Below, in pieces: positions 1 to 7,887 of a DNA stretch of 58,779 nt. This stretch comes from Deltaproteobacteria bacterium. Lineage in GTDB: Bacteria; Myxococcota_A; UBA9042; PHBI01. The stretch covers positions 1 through 58,779 of the forward strand of contig WYBB01000143.1 in assembly GCA_011526585.1 (NCBI GenBank), written 5' to 3'. Under the pieces are notes generated by a model, which saw only the letters and a list, made by a program, of their open reading frames with translations, did no database searches and had not been told where the DNA came from. Numbering within the stretch: the first letter of the stretch is position 1; each line of letters begins with the position of its first letter. A program made the translations under genes and the position numbers.

Positions 1-53
1 CAGCTCCAGTCCTCCTCACTCAGATCCAGTCCGGTAAATCGTTCTCGCGCCAT
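1..53 (-). CDS. N-terminal fragment of a gene leaving the left edge (possible transposase)
   Basis: On the minus strand an ATG at 53 opens a frame of 17 codons, beginning MARERFTGLDLSEEDWS, that runs off the left edge. Its codons include CGA, GAA, TTT and AGT, which are rare in the GC-rich genes next to it and suggest foreign DNA. The frame sits just outside a CTAG at 123-126, where the flanking FGE-like gene is abruptly cut. Together with the transposase-like C-terminus at the right edge, this suggests the first codons of an insertion-sequence transposase. The fragment is too short to assign a family. Confidence 0.4.
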   Translation of the reverse strand, partial: MARERFTGLDLSEEDWS

Positions 54-122
54 GACAACGGTAGATCAGAACGTCCGATCGACCGCAAGCCACAAGCGGA
101 TCAAAGCGTTGGCGCCACGGCA
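1..122 (-). mobile_element. Probable end of an insertion sequence bordering the truncated FGE-like gene
   Basis: Bases 1-122 have lower GC and different codon use from what follows, and hold the start of a minus-strand gene. EGF-like coding of the neighbouring gene begins immediately after CTAG at 123-126. CTAG fits the YTAR target of IS5-type elements and also appears at 58654-58657 next to the right-edge transposase-like frame. No long terminal inverted repeat is obvious between the two ends (about half of 16 positions match), so this boundary is an inference. Confidence 0.35.
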
Positions 123-124
123 CT

Positions 125-301
125 AGCTCGCACGAGGGACCGACCTGCGCGGTCGTCGTCGACAACTGTGCGGGTCACGCCTGCGGCGAAGGCCTCTGCA
201 TCGACGGCTACGACAGCTACACCTGCCAATGTCCGGACGGCACGTTCGGAGACGGGACGACGCGCTGCACCACCTGCCCGAGCGTCGATCATTGCGAGGC
301 G
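125..301 (+). pseudogene. EGF-like remnant upstream of the first usable start of the FGE-like gene
   Basis: The frame of the downstream FGE-like gene stays open back to a TAG at 62-64. From about 131 it encodes a typical EGF-like segment (HEGPTC, then CAGHACGEGLC, then CQCPDG). There is no ATG, GTG or TTG in this frame between 65 and 301. This is therefore the 3' part of a longer coding region whose beginning has been removed, most simply by the mobile-element junction at 123-126. The intact gene would have carried at least one more EGF repeat and a signal peptide. Confidence 0.65.
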
Positions 302-3091
302 GTGACGTGCACCAGCGCCGCCGACTCCTTCTGTGCCTCGTGTCACGTCGGCTTCGAGCCGACCCCCGAGGGGGCCTGCAGCGTGAGCTCGGACATGGTC
401 GCGGTACCGGGGGGCGCGTACGCGCAGGGTTGTGATGCGTGCGAGCCATCCCACGACGGGCCCGAGATCGAGGTCACGCTCACGGCGTTCTCCATCGATC
501 GTACCGAGGTCCCGGCCGGCGCGTATCTCGCCTGCATGAACGCGGGTGTCTGCGAGCCGCCGATCGACGACGTCACCTCGTGTCATTGGGATCCGCTCGC
601 GCACCCCGCCTGGCCGGCCGACTGCATCACCCACGCTGGCGCGAGCGCGTACTGCGCCTGGGTCGGCAAGCGTCTGCCGACCGAGGCCGAGTGGGAGGCG
701 GCCGCGCGCGGGCCCGACCTGCGCCTCTACCCATGGGGAGACGAGGCGCCGGACTGCGCGCGGGCGAACTTCGAGGCGTGCGGGCTCGACAGGCCGGTGG
801 ATGTCGACACGCTCCCCGACGGCGCGAGCCCGTATGGCGCGCTGCACATGGCCGGCAACCTCCACGAGTGGGTGCGCGACGTCTTCGCCGCCGACGCGCT
901 CGAGGATCGCGATGGCGCCATCGATCCTCCCGGTCCCGCGACTGGGAGCTGGTTTGCCGGCCGCGGCGCCGGCCATGGCGCGAGCGCCGTCGACCTCGAG
1001 GTCCGCCGGCGCTGGCCGAGCGGGCCCGACGCGACCGGGCCTTCCCAGGGGTTCCGCTGCGCGATGACGACCGGCTCCGATGGGTGTGACGAGGTCGACA
1101 ACGACCACGACGGTGCGACCGACGAGGACTGCGCGGATCCCGAGTGCGGGCTCCTCGGTCCATGCCCGAGCGGCTTTGCCTGCACCGAGCACGGCACCTG
1201 CGAGCGCGCCGAGTCGAACGAGGCGGCGATCCCCGCGGGTACGTTCTGGATGGGCTGCAACCCCGCACGCGAAACCTGCAGCCTGAACGCCAGGCCGGCC
1301 CACCTGGTGAATCTGCCTGCGTACGCCATCGATCGCACCGAGGTCACGGCGGCGCAGTGGCGCGCCTGTGTGCAGGCCGGGAGCTGTCCGCTGCCGCGCG
1401 TCACCGCGAGCAACGCCAAGGGCACGTACGACGATGCGGCGCTGCGCGAGCACCCGATCAACTTCATCGCCTGGCGTGAGGCGCTGGCCTATTGCGAGTG
1501 GCCGGGCAAGGCCGCGGCCGCGCAGCGCCTGTGTACGGAGGCCGAGTGGGAGCGCGCGGCGCGCGGCGGCTGCGAGACCCTCGAGGGCGAGTGCGAGAGC
1601 ACGATGCGTCTCTACCCGTGGGGCGATGATCCCGCGACCTGCGACGTGGCGCACCTGTCGGTCGAGCCGGGCACGCTGGGGTGTCAGCCCACGGACTTCA
1701 CCGCGCCGGTCGGCTCTCGTCCGCTCGGACGCTCGATCTACGGCGCGCTCGACATGAGCGGCAACGTCGCGGAGATGGTCTTCGATCGCTACGCGGGCGA
1801 CTACTACGCGACCAGCTCGAGCGACGCGCCGTTCGGTCCGACGCTCGACCTGCGATTCGATCGCGCGGTGCACGTCTTGCGCGGGCAGAGCTACCAGCGC
1901 GATCAGAGCCCGCACCTGCTCTCCTCGTATCGCGAGGGCGTGGACCACTACTACCTGGGCGGCGCCTTCGACGGGTTTCGCTGTTGCCGTGAGCTGGTTC
2001 CCGATGATCCTTGTGAGCCGGACCCTTGCGGACCTCACGGGACTTGCGAGCCGCACTCCGGATATTGTGAGTGCGAGCCCGGCTACAGCGATCTCGGGGC
2101 CGGCTGCGTCGACGATGACGAGTGCGTCGGCGAGGGCGACGGCGACGTGTGTGACCCGGACGCGAGCTGTCTCGACATCGACGGGGGCCTGGCATGCGAC
2201 TGCGACGAGGCGCTGGTTGGCGATGGCTTCGCCTGTCGCGAGCCCGGGGTCTGCGACACCACGGAGTGCGCGGAGGGTTTCACCTGCACCGCCGACGACA
2301 CCTGCGAGCGCGACGAGAGCGACGAGGTCTGGGTGCCGCCCGGGACCTTCTGGATGGGCTGCAACCCCACCTTCGAGCCGAGCTGCGCGGCGTGGAGCCT
2401 GACCACGCCGCAGGTCGAGGTGACGCTCTCGGGCTACGCGATCGATCGCCATGAGGTCACGGCGGAGGAGTACCGTGCGTGCGTCACCGCCGGCGTCTGT
2501 CCGACGCCGCGTTCGTCCAGCATCGCGCAGTATGCGGCCTACGAAGACATCGCGCGGCGCCAGCACCCGGTGAACTACGTCGACTGGAGCTGGGCCGCGA
2601 CGTACTGCGCCTGGTCAGGCAAGGACAAGGGCGCGCAGCGTCTCTGCACCGAGGCGGAGTGGGAGCGAGCCGCGCGCGGTGGCTGCGAGACCCTGAGCGG
2701 GGACTGCAAGGCCACCATGCGCACCTTCCCGTGGGGGGAAATCGCGCCGACCTGCGGTCACGCCATCAGCTCGAGCGTCGATCACCATCGCTGCCGCCCG
2801 CTCGTCGGGACCAGCGAGGTCGGCGCCACGGTCCGAGGTCGCTCGCCGTACGGTGCCCTCGACATGGCGGGCAACGTCGCCGAGTGGGTCGACGGATCGC
2901 TCGTCGCCTATCCGAGCGGGCCTCTCGTCGATCCGCCCGGGACCCTCAGCGGCGACGGTCGCGTCGTCCGGGGCGGCGACTACCAGAGCGACAGCACTCA
3001 GGCGCGCACGTGGATGCGCCGCGACATGATCATGGGCGGTCGGGAGGCCGGCTTCCGCTGCTGTCGCTCGGTCGATCCTCCCGCACCGTGA
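302..3091 (+). CDS. Three-copy FGE-sulfatase-like protein with EGF and MopE-like motifs, 5' truncated
   Basis: The protein has three formylglycine-generating-enzyme/SUMF1-like domains at about residues 32-252, 306-560 and 675-922. Each carries TEAEWE, YPWG or FPWG, a SPYGALxMxGN-type segment and a terminal GFRC. A Cys/Asp-rich MopE-like stretch (DEVDNDHDGATDEDC) separates the first two. EGF-like repeats at about 565-655 separate the last two. The CxxxxC pair that binds copper in true FGE, normally in an RGGS(W/Y)-type segment before GFRC, is missing in all three copies. A binding or surface role is therefore likelier than sulfatase activation. GTG 302 is only the first in-frame start. Homology extends upstream and no signal peptide remains, so the product may not be exported. 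The 3' end overlaps the sigma-factor gene by 62 bp. Confidence 0.8.
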   Translation: MTCTSAADSFCASCHVGFEPTPEGACSVSSDMVAVPGGAYAQGCDACEPSHDGPEIEVTLTAFSIDRTEVPAGAYLACMNAGVCEPPIDDVTSCHWDPLAHPAWPADCITHAGASAYCAWVGKRLPTEAEWEAAARGPDLRLYPWGDEAPDCARANFEACGLDRPVDVDTLPDGASPYGALHMAGNLHEWVRDVFAADALEDRDGAIDPPGPATGSWFAGRGAGHGASAVDLEVRRRWPSGPDATGPSQGFRCAMTTGSDGCDEVDNDHDGATDEDCADPECGLLGPCPSGFACTEHGTCERAESNEAAIPAGTFWMGCNPARETCSLNARPAHLVNLPAYAIDRTEVTAAQWRACVQAGSCPLPRVTASNAKGTYDDAALREHPINFIAWREALAYCEWPGKAAAAQRLCTEAEWERAARGGCETLEGECESTMRLYPWGDDPATCDVAHLSVEPGTLGCQPTDFTAPVGSRPLGRSIYGALDMSGNVAEMVFDRYAGDYYATSSSDAPFGPTLDLRFDRAVHVLRGQSYQRDQSPHLLSSYREGVDHYYLGGAFDGFRCCRELVPDDPCEPDPCGPHGTCEPHSGYCECEPGYSDLGAGCVDDDECVGEGDGDVCDPDASCLDIDGGLACDCDEALVGDGFACREPGVCDTTECAEGFTCTADDTCERDESDEVWVPPGTFWMGCNPTFEPSCAAWSLTTPQVEVTLSGYAIDRHEVTAEEYRACVTAGVCPTPRSSSIAQYAAYEDIARRQHPVNYVDWSWAATYCAWSGKDKGAQRLCTEAEWERAARGGCETLSGDCKATMRTFPWGEIAPTCGHAISSSVDHHRCRPLVGTSEVGATVRGRSPYGALDMAGNVAEWVDGSLVAYPSGPLVDPPGTLSGDGRVVRGGDYQSDSTQARTWMRRDMIMGGREAGFRCCRSVDPPAP

Positions 3092-3659
3092 CGCGGACGC
3101 GCTCGGGCCCGGCGGTTCGAGGTCCCTCGCTCGGGCCGAGCACCGAGCGGGCGAGGCGCTTCTTGGCGTTGAAGACCGCGGTCCTCAGGCCCTCGGCCGA
3201 GCGGATGCGCCGGTGGTGCGCGCGCTGGAAACGCGCCAGCATCTCCTGGTAGTCGCGCTCTTCGGTGAAGCGCGCGTCGATGAGCCAGCGCTCTTGTGAG
3301 CTCAGGCGGAGCTTGGCGCGCTCCAGACGCTCGACCATCTCGCCGAGCTCGCACTGGGTCTCGGGTGAGGCGGGTGGGGCTGCGGTGAGGTCGCCGAGGT
3401 CGATGCGGTAGGTGTTGCGGAGCGTGCGCTGGCGCGCGCCGCGGCGCGCGTGCTCGCGCAGCACGTTCCTGGCGATCCCGATCGCGTAGCCGAGCAGCGA
3501 GGTGATCGGCTCCCCGGCGTCGATGCGCTCGAGCACACGCAGCCAGGTGCACTGGACGAGATCATCATGCTCGTCGTGGGATCCGATCACGCGCCGGATG
3601 GCGTCGTCGATCAGCCCGAACGAAGCCGTGACGGCCGCTGTCGTGGGGAGCTTGCTCAT
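3030..3659 (-). CDS. ECF-type RNA polymerase sigma factor
   Basis: This 209-residue protein has the two-domain layout of sigma-70 family ECF factors. Region 2 lies near residues 25-80 (HDDLVQCTWLRVLE, then GYAIGIARNVLREHARR). Region 4 lies near 115-185 (LSSQERWLIDAR, then a helix-turn-helix ending in NAKKRLAR). ATG 3659 is chosen because the sigma homology begins directly after it. The longer frame upstream on this strand is antisense to the FHA gene. The gene is divergent from the FHA-domain gene and overlaps the end of the FGE-like gene. No anti-sigma gene is adjacent on this strand. The C-terminal 25 residues are Arg/Pro/Ser-rich and probably disordered. Confidence 0.85.
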   Translation of the reverse strand: MSKLPTTAAVTASFGLIDDAIRRVIGSHDEHDDLVQCTWLRVLERIDAGEPITSLLGYAIGIARNVLREHARRGARQRTLRNTYRIDLGDLTAAPPASPETQCELGEMVERLERAKLRLSSQERWLIDARFTEERDYQEMLARFQRAHHRRIRSAEGLRTAVFNAKKRLARSVLGPSEGPRTAGPERVRVTVREDRPSDSSGSRPPDRP

Positions 3660-3690
3660 GGCGCTTGTGTGAGGGAGTTTCGCATACCTT

Positions 3691-3729
3691 CTCGGGTTGT
3701 GAAGTGTAGTCCGAGGTTGTGTGACGTAG
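3691..3729 (-). promoter_or_regulatory. Imperfect 19-bp direct repeats in the sigma/FHA divergent region
   Basis: Two units start at 3691 and 3711, exactly 20 bp apart. Both share GGTTGTG near the front and end in GTAG, with 12 of 19 positions equal. They lie 32-70 bp upstream of the sigma-factor start. On the sigma-factor strand the units read CTAC...CACAACC, and CAACC resembles the -35 boxes of some ECF promoters. They could be an autoregulatory promoter or an activator site, but no start site can be fixed from sequence. Confidence 0.35.
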
Positions 3730-3837
3730 GGCACGGGTCGATCGCTCGCCGATCGCGGGTTGAATCGAGTTGCGTGTGGGGTGTCACAGGGACCGAGCCA
3801 GCGCCCGCATGCTCGGTGCACGAGCCAGGAGCCAGCC

Positions 3838-5265
3838 GTGCACAAGCCCCTGCATCTCCATCTCCACTCCGAGTCCGGTGAAGCGCGCTCATTCCCGCTC
3901 CCGGTCGGCGAGGCGCTCGAGGTGGGCCGCGATCGGAGCCACGCTGCGGTCTTCGTGTCCGACCTGGGCTGTGCGCGCCGACACATGCGCGTCGACCGGG
4001 TAGGCGCCTCGCGCGTGCTGGTGCACGACCTCGGCGCAGGGCCGGGCACACTCGTCGTCAGCGGTGTCGCGGATCGCGTCGAGCTCGCTCGCCGGCTCGT
4101 ACACGCGCCGGCCGAGCTCAGGGTCGTGCACGATGGGCTCGTGGTGTGCGTTTCGGCACATGGGGTCTGGCGCGAGCGCGTCGGGAACGCGCGCGTACTG
4201 CATGGCACGAGCGCGCTCGTGCCCGCCGACGCCTTGGTGATCGTGCCCGGCGCGATCCTGCACGTCGACCATCGGCCGCTCGCGGCGATCGGAGACGCGC
4301 AGACCCTGGTGGCGCCATCGTCACCGGGCGCTCGGGCCGAGCCCGCGAGCTCGGGCTGGGAGGCGCTCGACGCGCACGGCCTGCGAGTCACGCGCCTCGC
4401 CGAGCTGGCGCTCTCGGGCGCGCGCGCGATCGTCCCGGTGATCGCGCACCCCGAGCTCTTCGCCGACGCGCCGCGCCTGCCCGGTTTCTCGGCCGAGGTC
4501 TCGGGCGCGGCGTTGTCCCAGCTCCTGCGGCGGCTCGGTGAGCAACTCCCCGAGCGCGCCTTCGCGCCGATCGAGCTCGTGGTGCGAGGCGCGGGCGACG
4601 AGCTCTCGCCGCGCACCGCCGCCGTCGTGCGGCATCACGGCGAGCTCCGCTACATCGAGCGCGCGCTCGAGCACGAGGCCGAGATCGGCACGCTGCATGA
4701 TCTCTTGAGGCGCTGGCTCGCCCTCGGGAGCGCGCGCACGAGCACCGCGTCCGGCGGAACGACCGCCTCCGGGTCGCGTGAGCAGCCCTACGCGCTGGCG
4801 ATCGGCACCGGCTCGGAGCTCACCGAGCTGGAGAGCCCCGAGGCGCTCGCGCGCTTCACGGACGAGCTGGGCGCGGTCGATCACTTCATCGATCTGACGA
4901 GCCCGCGCCCGTACGCGCGCCGCGGAGCCGAGCCCACCGACACGCTGACCCCGGCCGAGGCCTCGATCCTGCTCGGCTTTGTCGTGCGCGCGCTGACCGA
5001 CGGGCGTCCGATGCGCCCCGAGAGCTACCCGAACCCGTTCTCCACGACGCCGATGGGGCGACGCCACGCCTTCAAGACGATGCGCCTCAAGACCGATCGC
5101 GCCACCGAGCGTGGGCGCTACCGCCTCTTCCCGACGATATCGACCTCGACCAAGGGAGGCAGCGAGTACGCCTTCGCGCCGCGCAACGGCGTCAGCTGGT
5201 GCGTGCTGGTGCTCGGGGCCGACTACGCGCGCGCGCGCGCCTGGCTCGGCGAGGCCAACTCCTGA
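3838..5265 (+). CDS. FHA-domain protein with an uncharacterised C-terminal region
   Basis: GTG 3838 is chosen because AGGAG lies 6 bp upstream; an in-frame TTG at 3760 has no such site. The 475-residue product opens with a forkhead-associated fold. It shows GRDRSH near residue 30, the conserved GCARRHMRV about 15 residues later and a DLGAGPGTLV strand. FHA domains bind phosphothreonine. Residues 110-475 match no family I recognise. They are soluble, with a segment LTPAEASILLGF and a charged stretch (FKTMRLKTDRATERGRYRLF) near the C-terminus. There is no signal peptide or membrane segment, so it is cytoplasmic. It is divergent from the ECF sigma gene and convergent with the Lon-like membrane gene. 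A regulatory link to either is conjecture. Confidence 0.75.
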   Translation: MHKPLHLHLHSESGEARSFPLPVGEALEVGRDRSHAAVFVSDLGCARRHMRVDRVGASRVLVHDLGAGPGTLVVSGVADRVELARRLVHAPAELRVVHDGLVVCVSAHGVWRERVGNARVLHGTSALVPADALVIVPGAILHVDHRPLAAIGDAQTLVAPSSPGARAEPASSGWEALDAHGLRVTRLAELALSGARAIVPVIAHPELFADAPRLPGFSAEVSGAALSQLLRRLGEQLPERAFAPIELVVRGAGDELSPRTAAVVRHHGELRYIERALEHEAEIGTLHDLLRRWLALGSARTSTASGGTTASGSREQPYALAIGTGSELTELESPEALARFTDELGAVDHFIDLTSPRPYARRGAEPTDTLTPAEASILLGFVVRALTDGRPMRPESYPNPFSTTPMGRRHAFKTMRLKTDRATERGRYRLFPTISTSTKGGSEYAFAPRNGVSWCVLVLGADYARARAWLGEANS

Positions 5266-5277
5266 TCGCTCCGGTGA

Positions 5278-7044
5278 TCAACCGAAGACGAAGCGCAGCG
5301 CCGCGCCGAGGCTCGGCACCAGCACCACCACCTTGTGCCCGCTGCGCGCCGCGCGTCTCGCCGCGCGCCGGACGAGCCAGCTCGCGTGGGTCGCGCCGAG
5401 GGTGAAGCGCACGAGCTCGGGGTACGCGCGAGCGCCCAGCAAAGCCTCGACCTCGGCGGCGTGCGCGATCGGCGCGATCAAGATCTCGCCCGGTAGGAGC
5501 GCGCCGAGCTTGGCGGAGAGGCCCTCGATCGGAGCGAGGCTCTCGCGATCGCTCTGCACCGCGCCGGTCGCGACGACCCCTGCGAGCCGCTCGCGGCGCC
5601 CGGTGCGGAGCCCGTACCATGCCAACGCCAGCGGCAGCTCGAAGCTCCGGCCGACGAGGGTCTGGCCGCCGTGCTCGAAGCGCACGCGCTGCGGTGCGGA
5701 AGGGAGCTCGCGGGCCCCGATCCGCGCCTCGATCGCGATGAGCACGCCGCTCGCCGCCGCCGCAGTCGCGGGGGGCGCGTGCAGGTCGTTGTCGCTCACC
5801 ACGAGCGCGCGTTCGTCCTCGGCGTGCACGGCCCGCGGATCGAGCGAGACCGTGAGAAGCCCACGTGCCGCGTCGCCTTCGGGCGTGACGAGCAGGAGCG
5901 GCGTCGTGGCCTCGGATGAGCGTACCGGTCGCTCCGCCAGCCTCCCGAGCTCGTGGGTGAGCGGCGTGATCACCGCCCAGGCGAGGCCGATGGCGACCGG
6001 CTCCCAGGGGCGGAAGGCCCCGCGGAGCCCCGGGATCGGCATCGGTGTGCTCGCCAGCGCATCGAACGCGACCGCGGTCAGCGCGAAGACGAGGCCGAGC
6101 ACGGCCGCGCGCCCGGTGCCGTGCGGGTCGCGTCCGAGGAGCCCGACCGTGACGACCGCGGCGCCGATCACGCCGAGCTGCAGGGTGCGCGCGTCAGGGG
6201 GCTCACTCCGAAGGAGCGCACCCTCGAGCGATGCGCAGGCGATGAAGCCGGAGGCGACGAGCAGCACGCGCGGCAGCGGATCGCGGATCCGCGCCACCAG
6301 GCTCACGATCACCGCGGCGCCGAGCGCCACGCCGGTGACGACGAGCGCCGCACCGAGCTCGGTGGCACCTCCCCACGGCTCGGGCCGCAGCGCCAGGAGA
6401 GCGCCGGCGACGAGGCCGGCGACGAGCGCGAGCGGGGCCGGGCGCTGTCGACCGCGCGCGAACCTCGCCCGGCGCAGGCGCCACGCGACGAGCCCCCCGA
6501 GCGCGCCGGCGAGCGCGAGCCGCGCGAGATCGATCGTGCGCAGGTTCGGCCCGCCGACCTGGTACCACGCGATGAGCTGCGGCGCGCCGGCGCGCGCGCC
6601 CGCCGGCTGGCCCTCCCACGAGTCGCCGTGCGTGACCGCCGAGACCACCGTCCATGTCCAGGGCGCCCCGACGAGCTCGCAGCTCCGCCCGGCGCAGCTC
6701 CCGCGTCCGACCTCGATCCGCAGGCGCAGGTCGGGGTCGGCGCGCTCGCCCAGCGACGCGCGCACCACCCACGCGTCCGCGATCGCCTGCGGCGGCGCGC
6801 AGACGATGAAGAACCCCCACGGCCATCGCCCCTGCCCGGTCACGCGCGCCTCCTGTGTGCACCCGGGCACGCTCAGCGCGGGTGGCCCGATCGCATCGAT
6901 CGGATCGGGCGCCACCTCGCCGAGCCCGACCCGCGTGAGCTCGGGCGCGGCGGGCCGCGGGCCGAGCCAGGAGACCGCGACGAGCAGCGCCAGGAGCGCG
7001 AAGGACCACGCCCTGAGCTCGCCGGCGGCCAGGCGGTGGAGCAA
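5278..7044 (-). CDS. Multi-pass membrane protein with a C-terminal Lon-type (S16) peptidase domain
   Basis: This is a 588-residue protein. A membrane segment at about 12-28 is followed by an exported domain with several cysteines (to about 175) and roughly seven membrane helices (about 177-366). The soluble C-terminus resembles the proteolytic domain of Lon. It has GRS (Ser467), TGR 14-16 residues on, ATGAV, and PIEGLSAK ending at Lys512. In E. coli Lon the catalytic Ser679 and Lys722 sit in GPS and GGLKEK with the same TGxP and TG landmarks and 43 residues apart; here the gap is 45. The dyad therefore looks intact, but no AAA+ ATPase domain is present. It is the last gene of a four-gene minus-strand operon, 6 bp after the preceding gene. 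Proteolytic activity is inferred. Confidence 0.75.
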   Translation of the reverse strand: MLHRLAAGELRAWSFALLALLVAVSWLGPRPAAPELTRVGLGEVAPDPIDAIGPPALSVPGCTQEARVTGQGRWPWGFFIVCAPPQAIADAWVVRASLGERADPDLRLRIEVGRGSCAGRSCELVGAPWTWTVVSAVTHGDSWEGQPAGARAGAPQLIAWYQVGGPNLRTIDLARLALAGALGGLVAWRLRRARFARGRQRPAPLALVAGLVAGALLALRPEPWGGATELGAALVVTGVALGAAVIVSLVARIRDPLPRVLLVASGFIACASLEGALLRSEPPDARTLQLGVIGAAVVTVGLLGRDPHGTGRAAVLGLVFALTAVAFDALASTPMPIPGLRGAFRPWEPVAIGLAWAVITPLTHELGRLAERPVRSSEATTPLLLVTPEGDAARGLLTVSLDPRAVHAEDERALVVSDNDLHAPPATAAAASGVLIAIEARIGARELPSAPQRVRFEHGGQTLVGRSFELPLALAWYGLRTGRRERLAGVVATGAVQSDRESLAPIEGLSAKLGALLPGEILIAPIAHAAEVEALLGARAYPELVRFTLGATHASWLVRRAARRAARSGHKVVVLVPSLGAALRFVFG

Positions 7045-7050
7045 GTGGGC

Positions 7051-7887
7051 TCAGCCGCCCGAATCGGCGAGCGGGTGGAGCTCGATCCGATGAATGCGCG
7101 GCGCCGCGCCGGACGGCAGCGCGCCGAGCGAGAGCCCGTAGAGGGCGTCGTCGGGCAGGTGCACGGCGCCCCGATAGCTGGCCTCCTCGGCGTGCAGGGT
7201 CAGGTCCCAGCGCCCGCTGAGTGGCGCCCATGGCGCGACCGGCTCCACGCGCGCGCGGAGCTCGCCGCCGTCGTCGAAGCAGGTGACGACGACCTCGTGC
7301 TCGCGCTCGGCCGTGGGTGCCATGAGCCGCACGGCGACGAGCGGCGTGTCGGCGGCTGCGGCCAGCGCGAGCGGCTCGTTCGGGCGCGCGCGGCGGCGAC
7401 ACGCGAGGCAGACCTGGGCACCGGCGAGGTGGCGCCGCACGTACTCGCCGGCCGGTCCCGCCGGTGGGGTCGCGAGCGCCGCGGGATCGGGGTGCACGGC
7501 GCCGTGCAGGAGGCGCGCCCGCTGGGCCCGGCGCGCGCGCAGCGCCAGGTGGGTGGGGCCGGCGGGGAAGCGCGCGAGGTAGCCGACCCAGGCCTCGCGA
7601 TCGGGGGCCAGCGCCATGAAGAGCGCGCGCCGCTCACAGAGGACCTCGGACTCTGGATCCGAGGGCGCCTCCGGGGCCAAGAGCGCGTCGTCGAGCACCA
7701 GCCAGGCGATCTCGGAGCGGGCGTCGAAGCCGGACTGCGGGTCGTCGACGTGATGTGCGGCCAGGTGCGACCACCATGCGTTCGCCCGCGCGACGAGCGC
7801 GTCGGCCGGCTCACCCGAGCGCACGGCGAAGCCGCGCTGAAACGACCTCAAGGCGTGTAGCGGATCCGCTGCAGCGAACGCGCTCAC
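7051..7887 (-). CDS. Uncharacterised protein of the membrane Lon-like operon
   Basis: This 278-residue protein has no signal peptide or membrane segment and I recognise no family. The N-terminal half is helical and rich in Ala, Arg and Trp (for example ANAWWSHLAAHH). The C-terminal 100 residues look beta-rich, with alternating hydrophobic strands, a CLAC pair near residue 160 and a HLPDDALYGLSLG turn. Its start overlaps the stop of the upstream gene by 4 bp (ATGA), and the Lon-like gene starts 6 bp after its stop. Translation of the three is therefore probably coupled. A cytoplasmic partner of the membrane proteins is plausible from context only. Confidence 0.65.
   Translation of the reverse strand: MSAFAAADPLHALRSFQRGFAVRSGEPADALVARANAWWSHLAAHHVDDPQSGFDARSEIAWLVLDDALLAPEAPSDPESEVLCERRALFMALAPDREAWVGYLARFPAGPTHLALRARRAQRARLLHGAVHPDPAALATPPAGPAGEYVRRHLAGAQVCLACRRRARPNEPLALAAAADTPLVAVRLMAPTAEREHEVVVTCFDDGGELRARVEPVAPWAPLSGRWDLTLHAEEASYRGAVHLPDDALYGLSLGALPSGAAPRIHRIELHPLADSGG

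Noticed and set aside
101..2566. An 821-codon open frame on the minus strand opposite the FGE-like gene
   Set aside because: It is a shadow of GC-rich coding DNA: no recognisable domains, Arg/Ala-dominated composition and no start signals, while the plus strand has clear domains.
302..3091. Annotation as a sulfatase-activating enzyme
   Set aside because: All three domains lack the active-site cysteine pair, so only the fold name is kept.
5263..5280. TGATC/GATCA inverted repeat between convergent genes as a terminator
   Set aside because: Only 5 bp of stem, and it is made largely of the two stop codons, so chance is likely.
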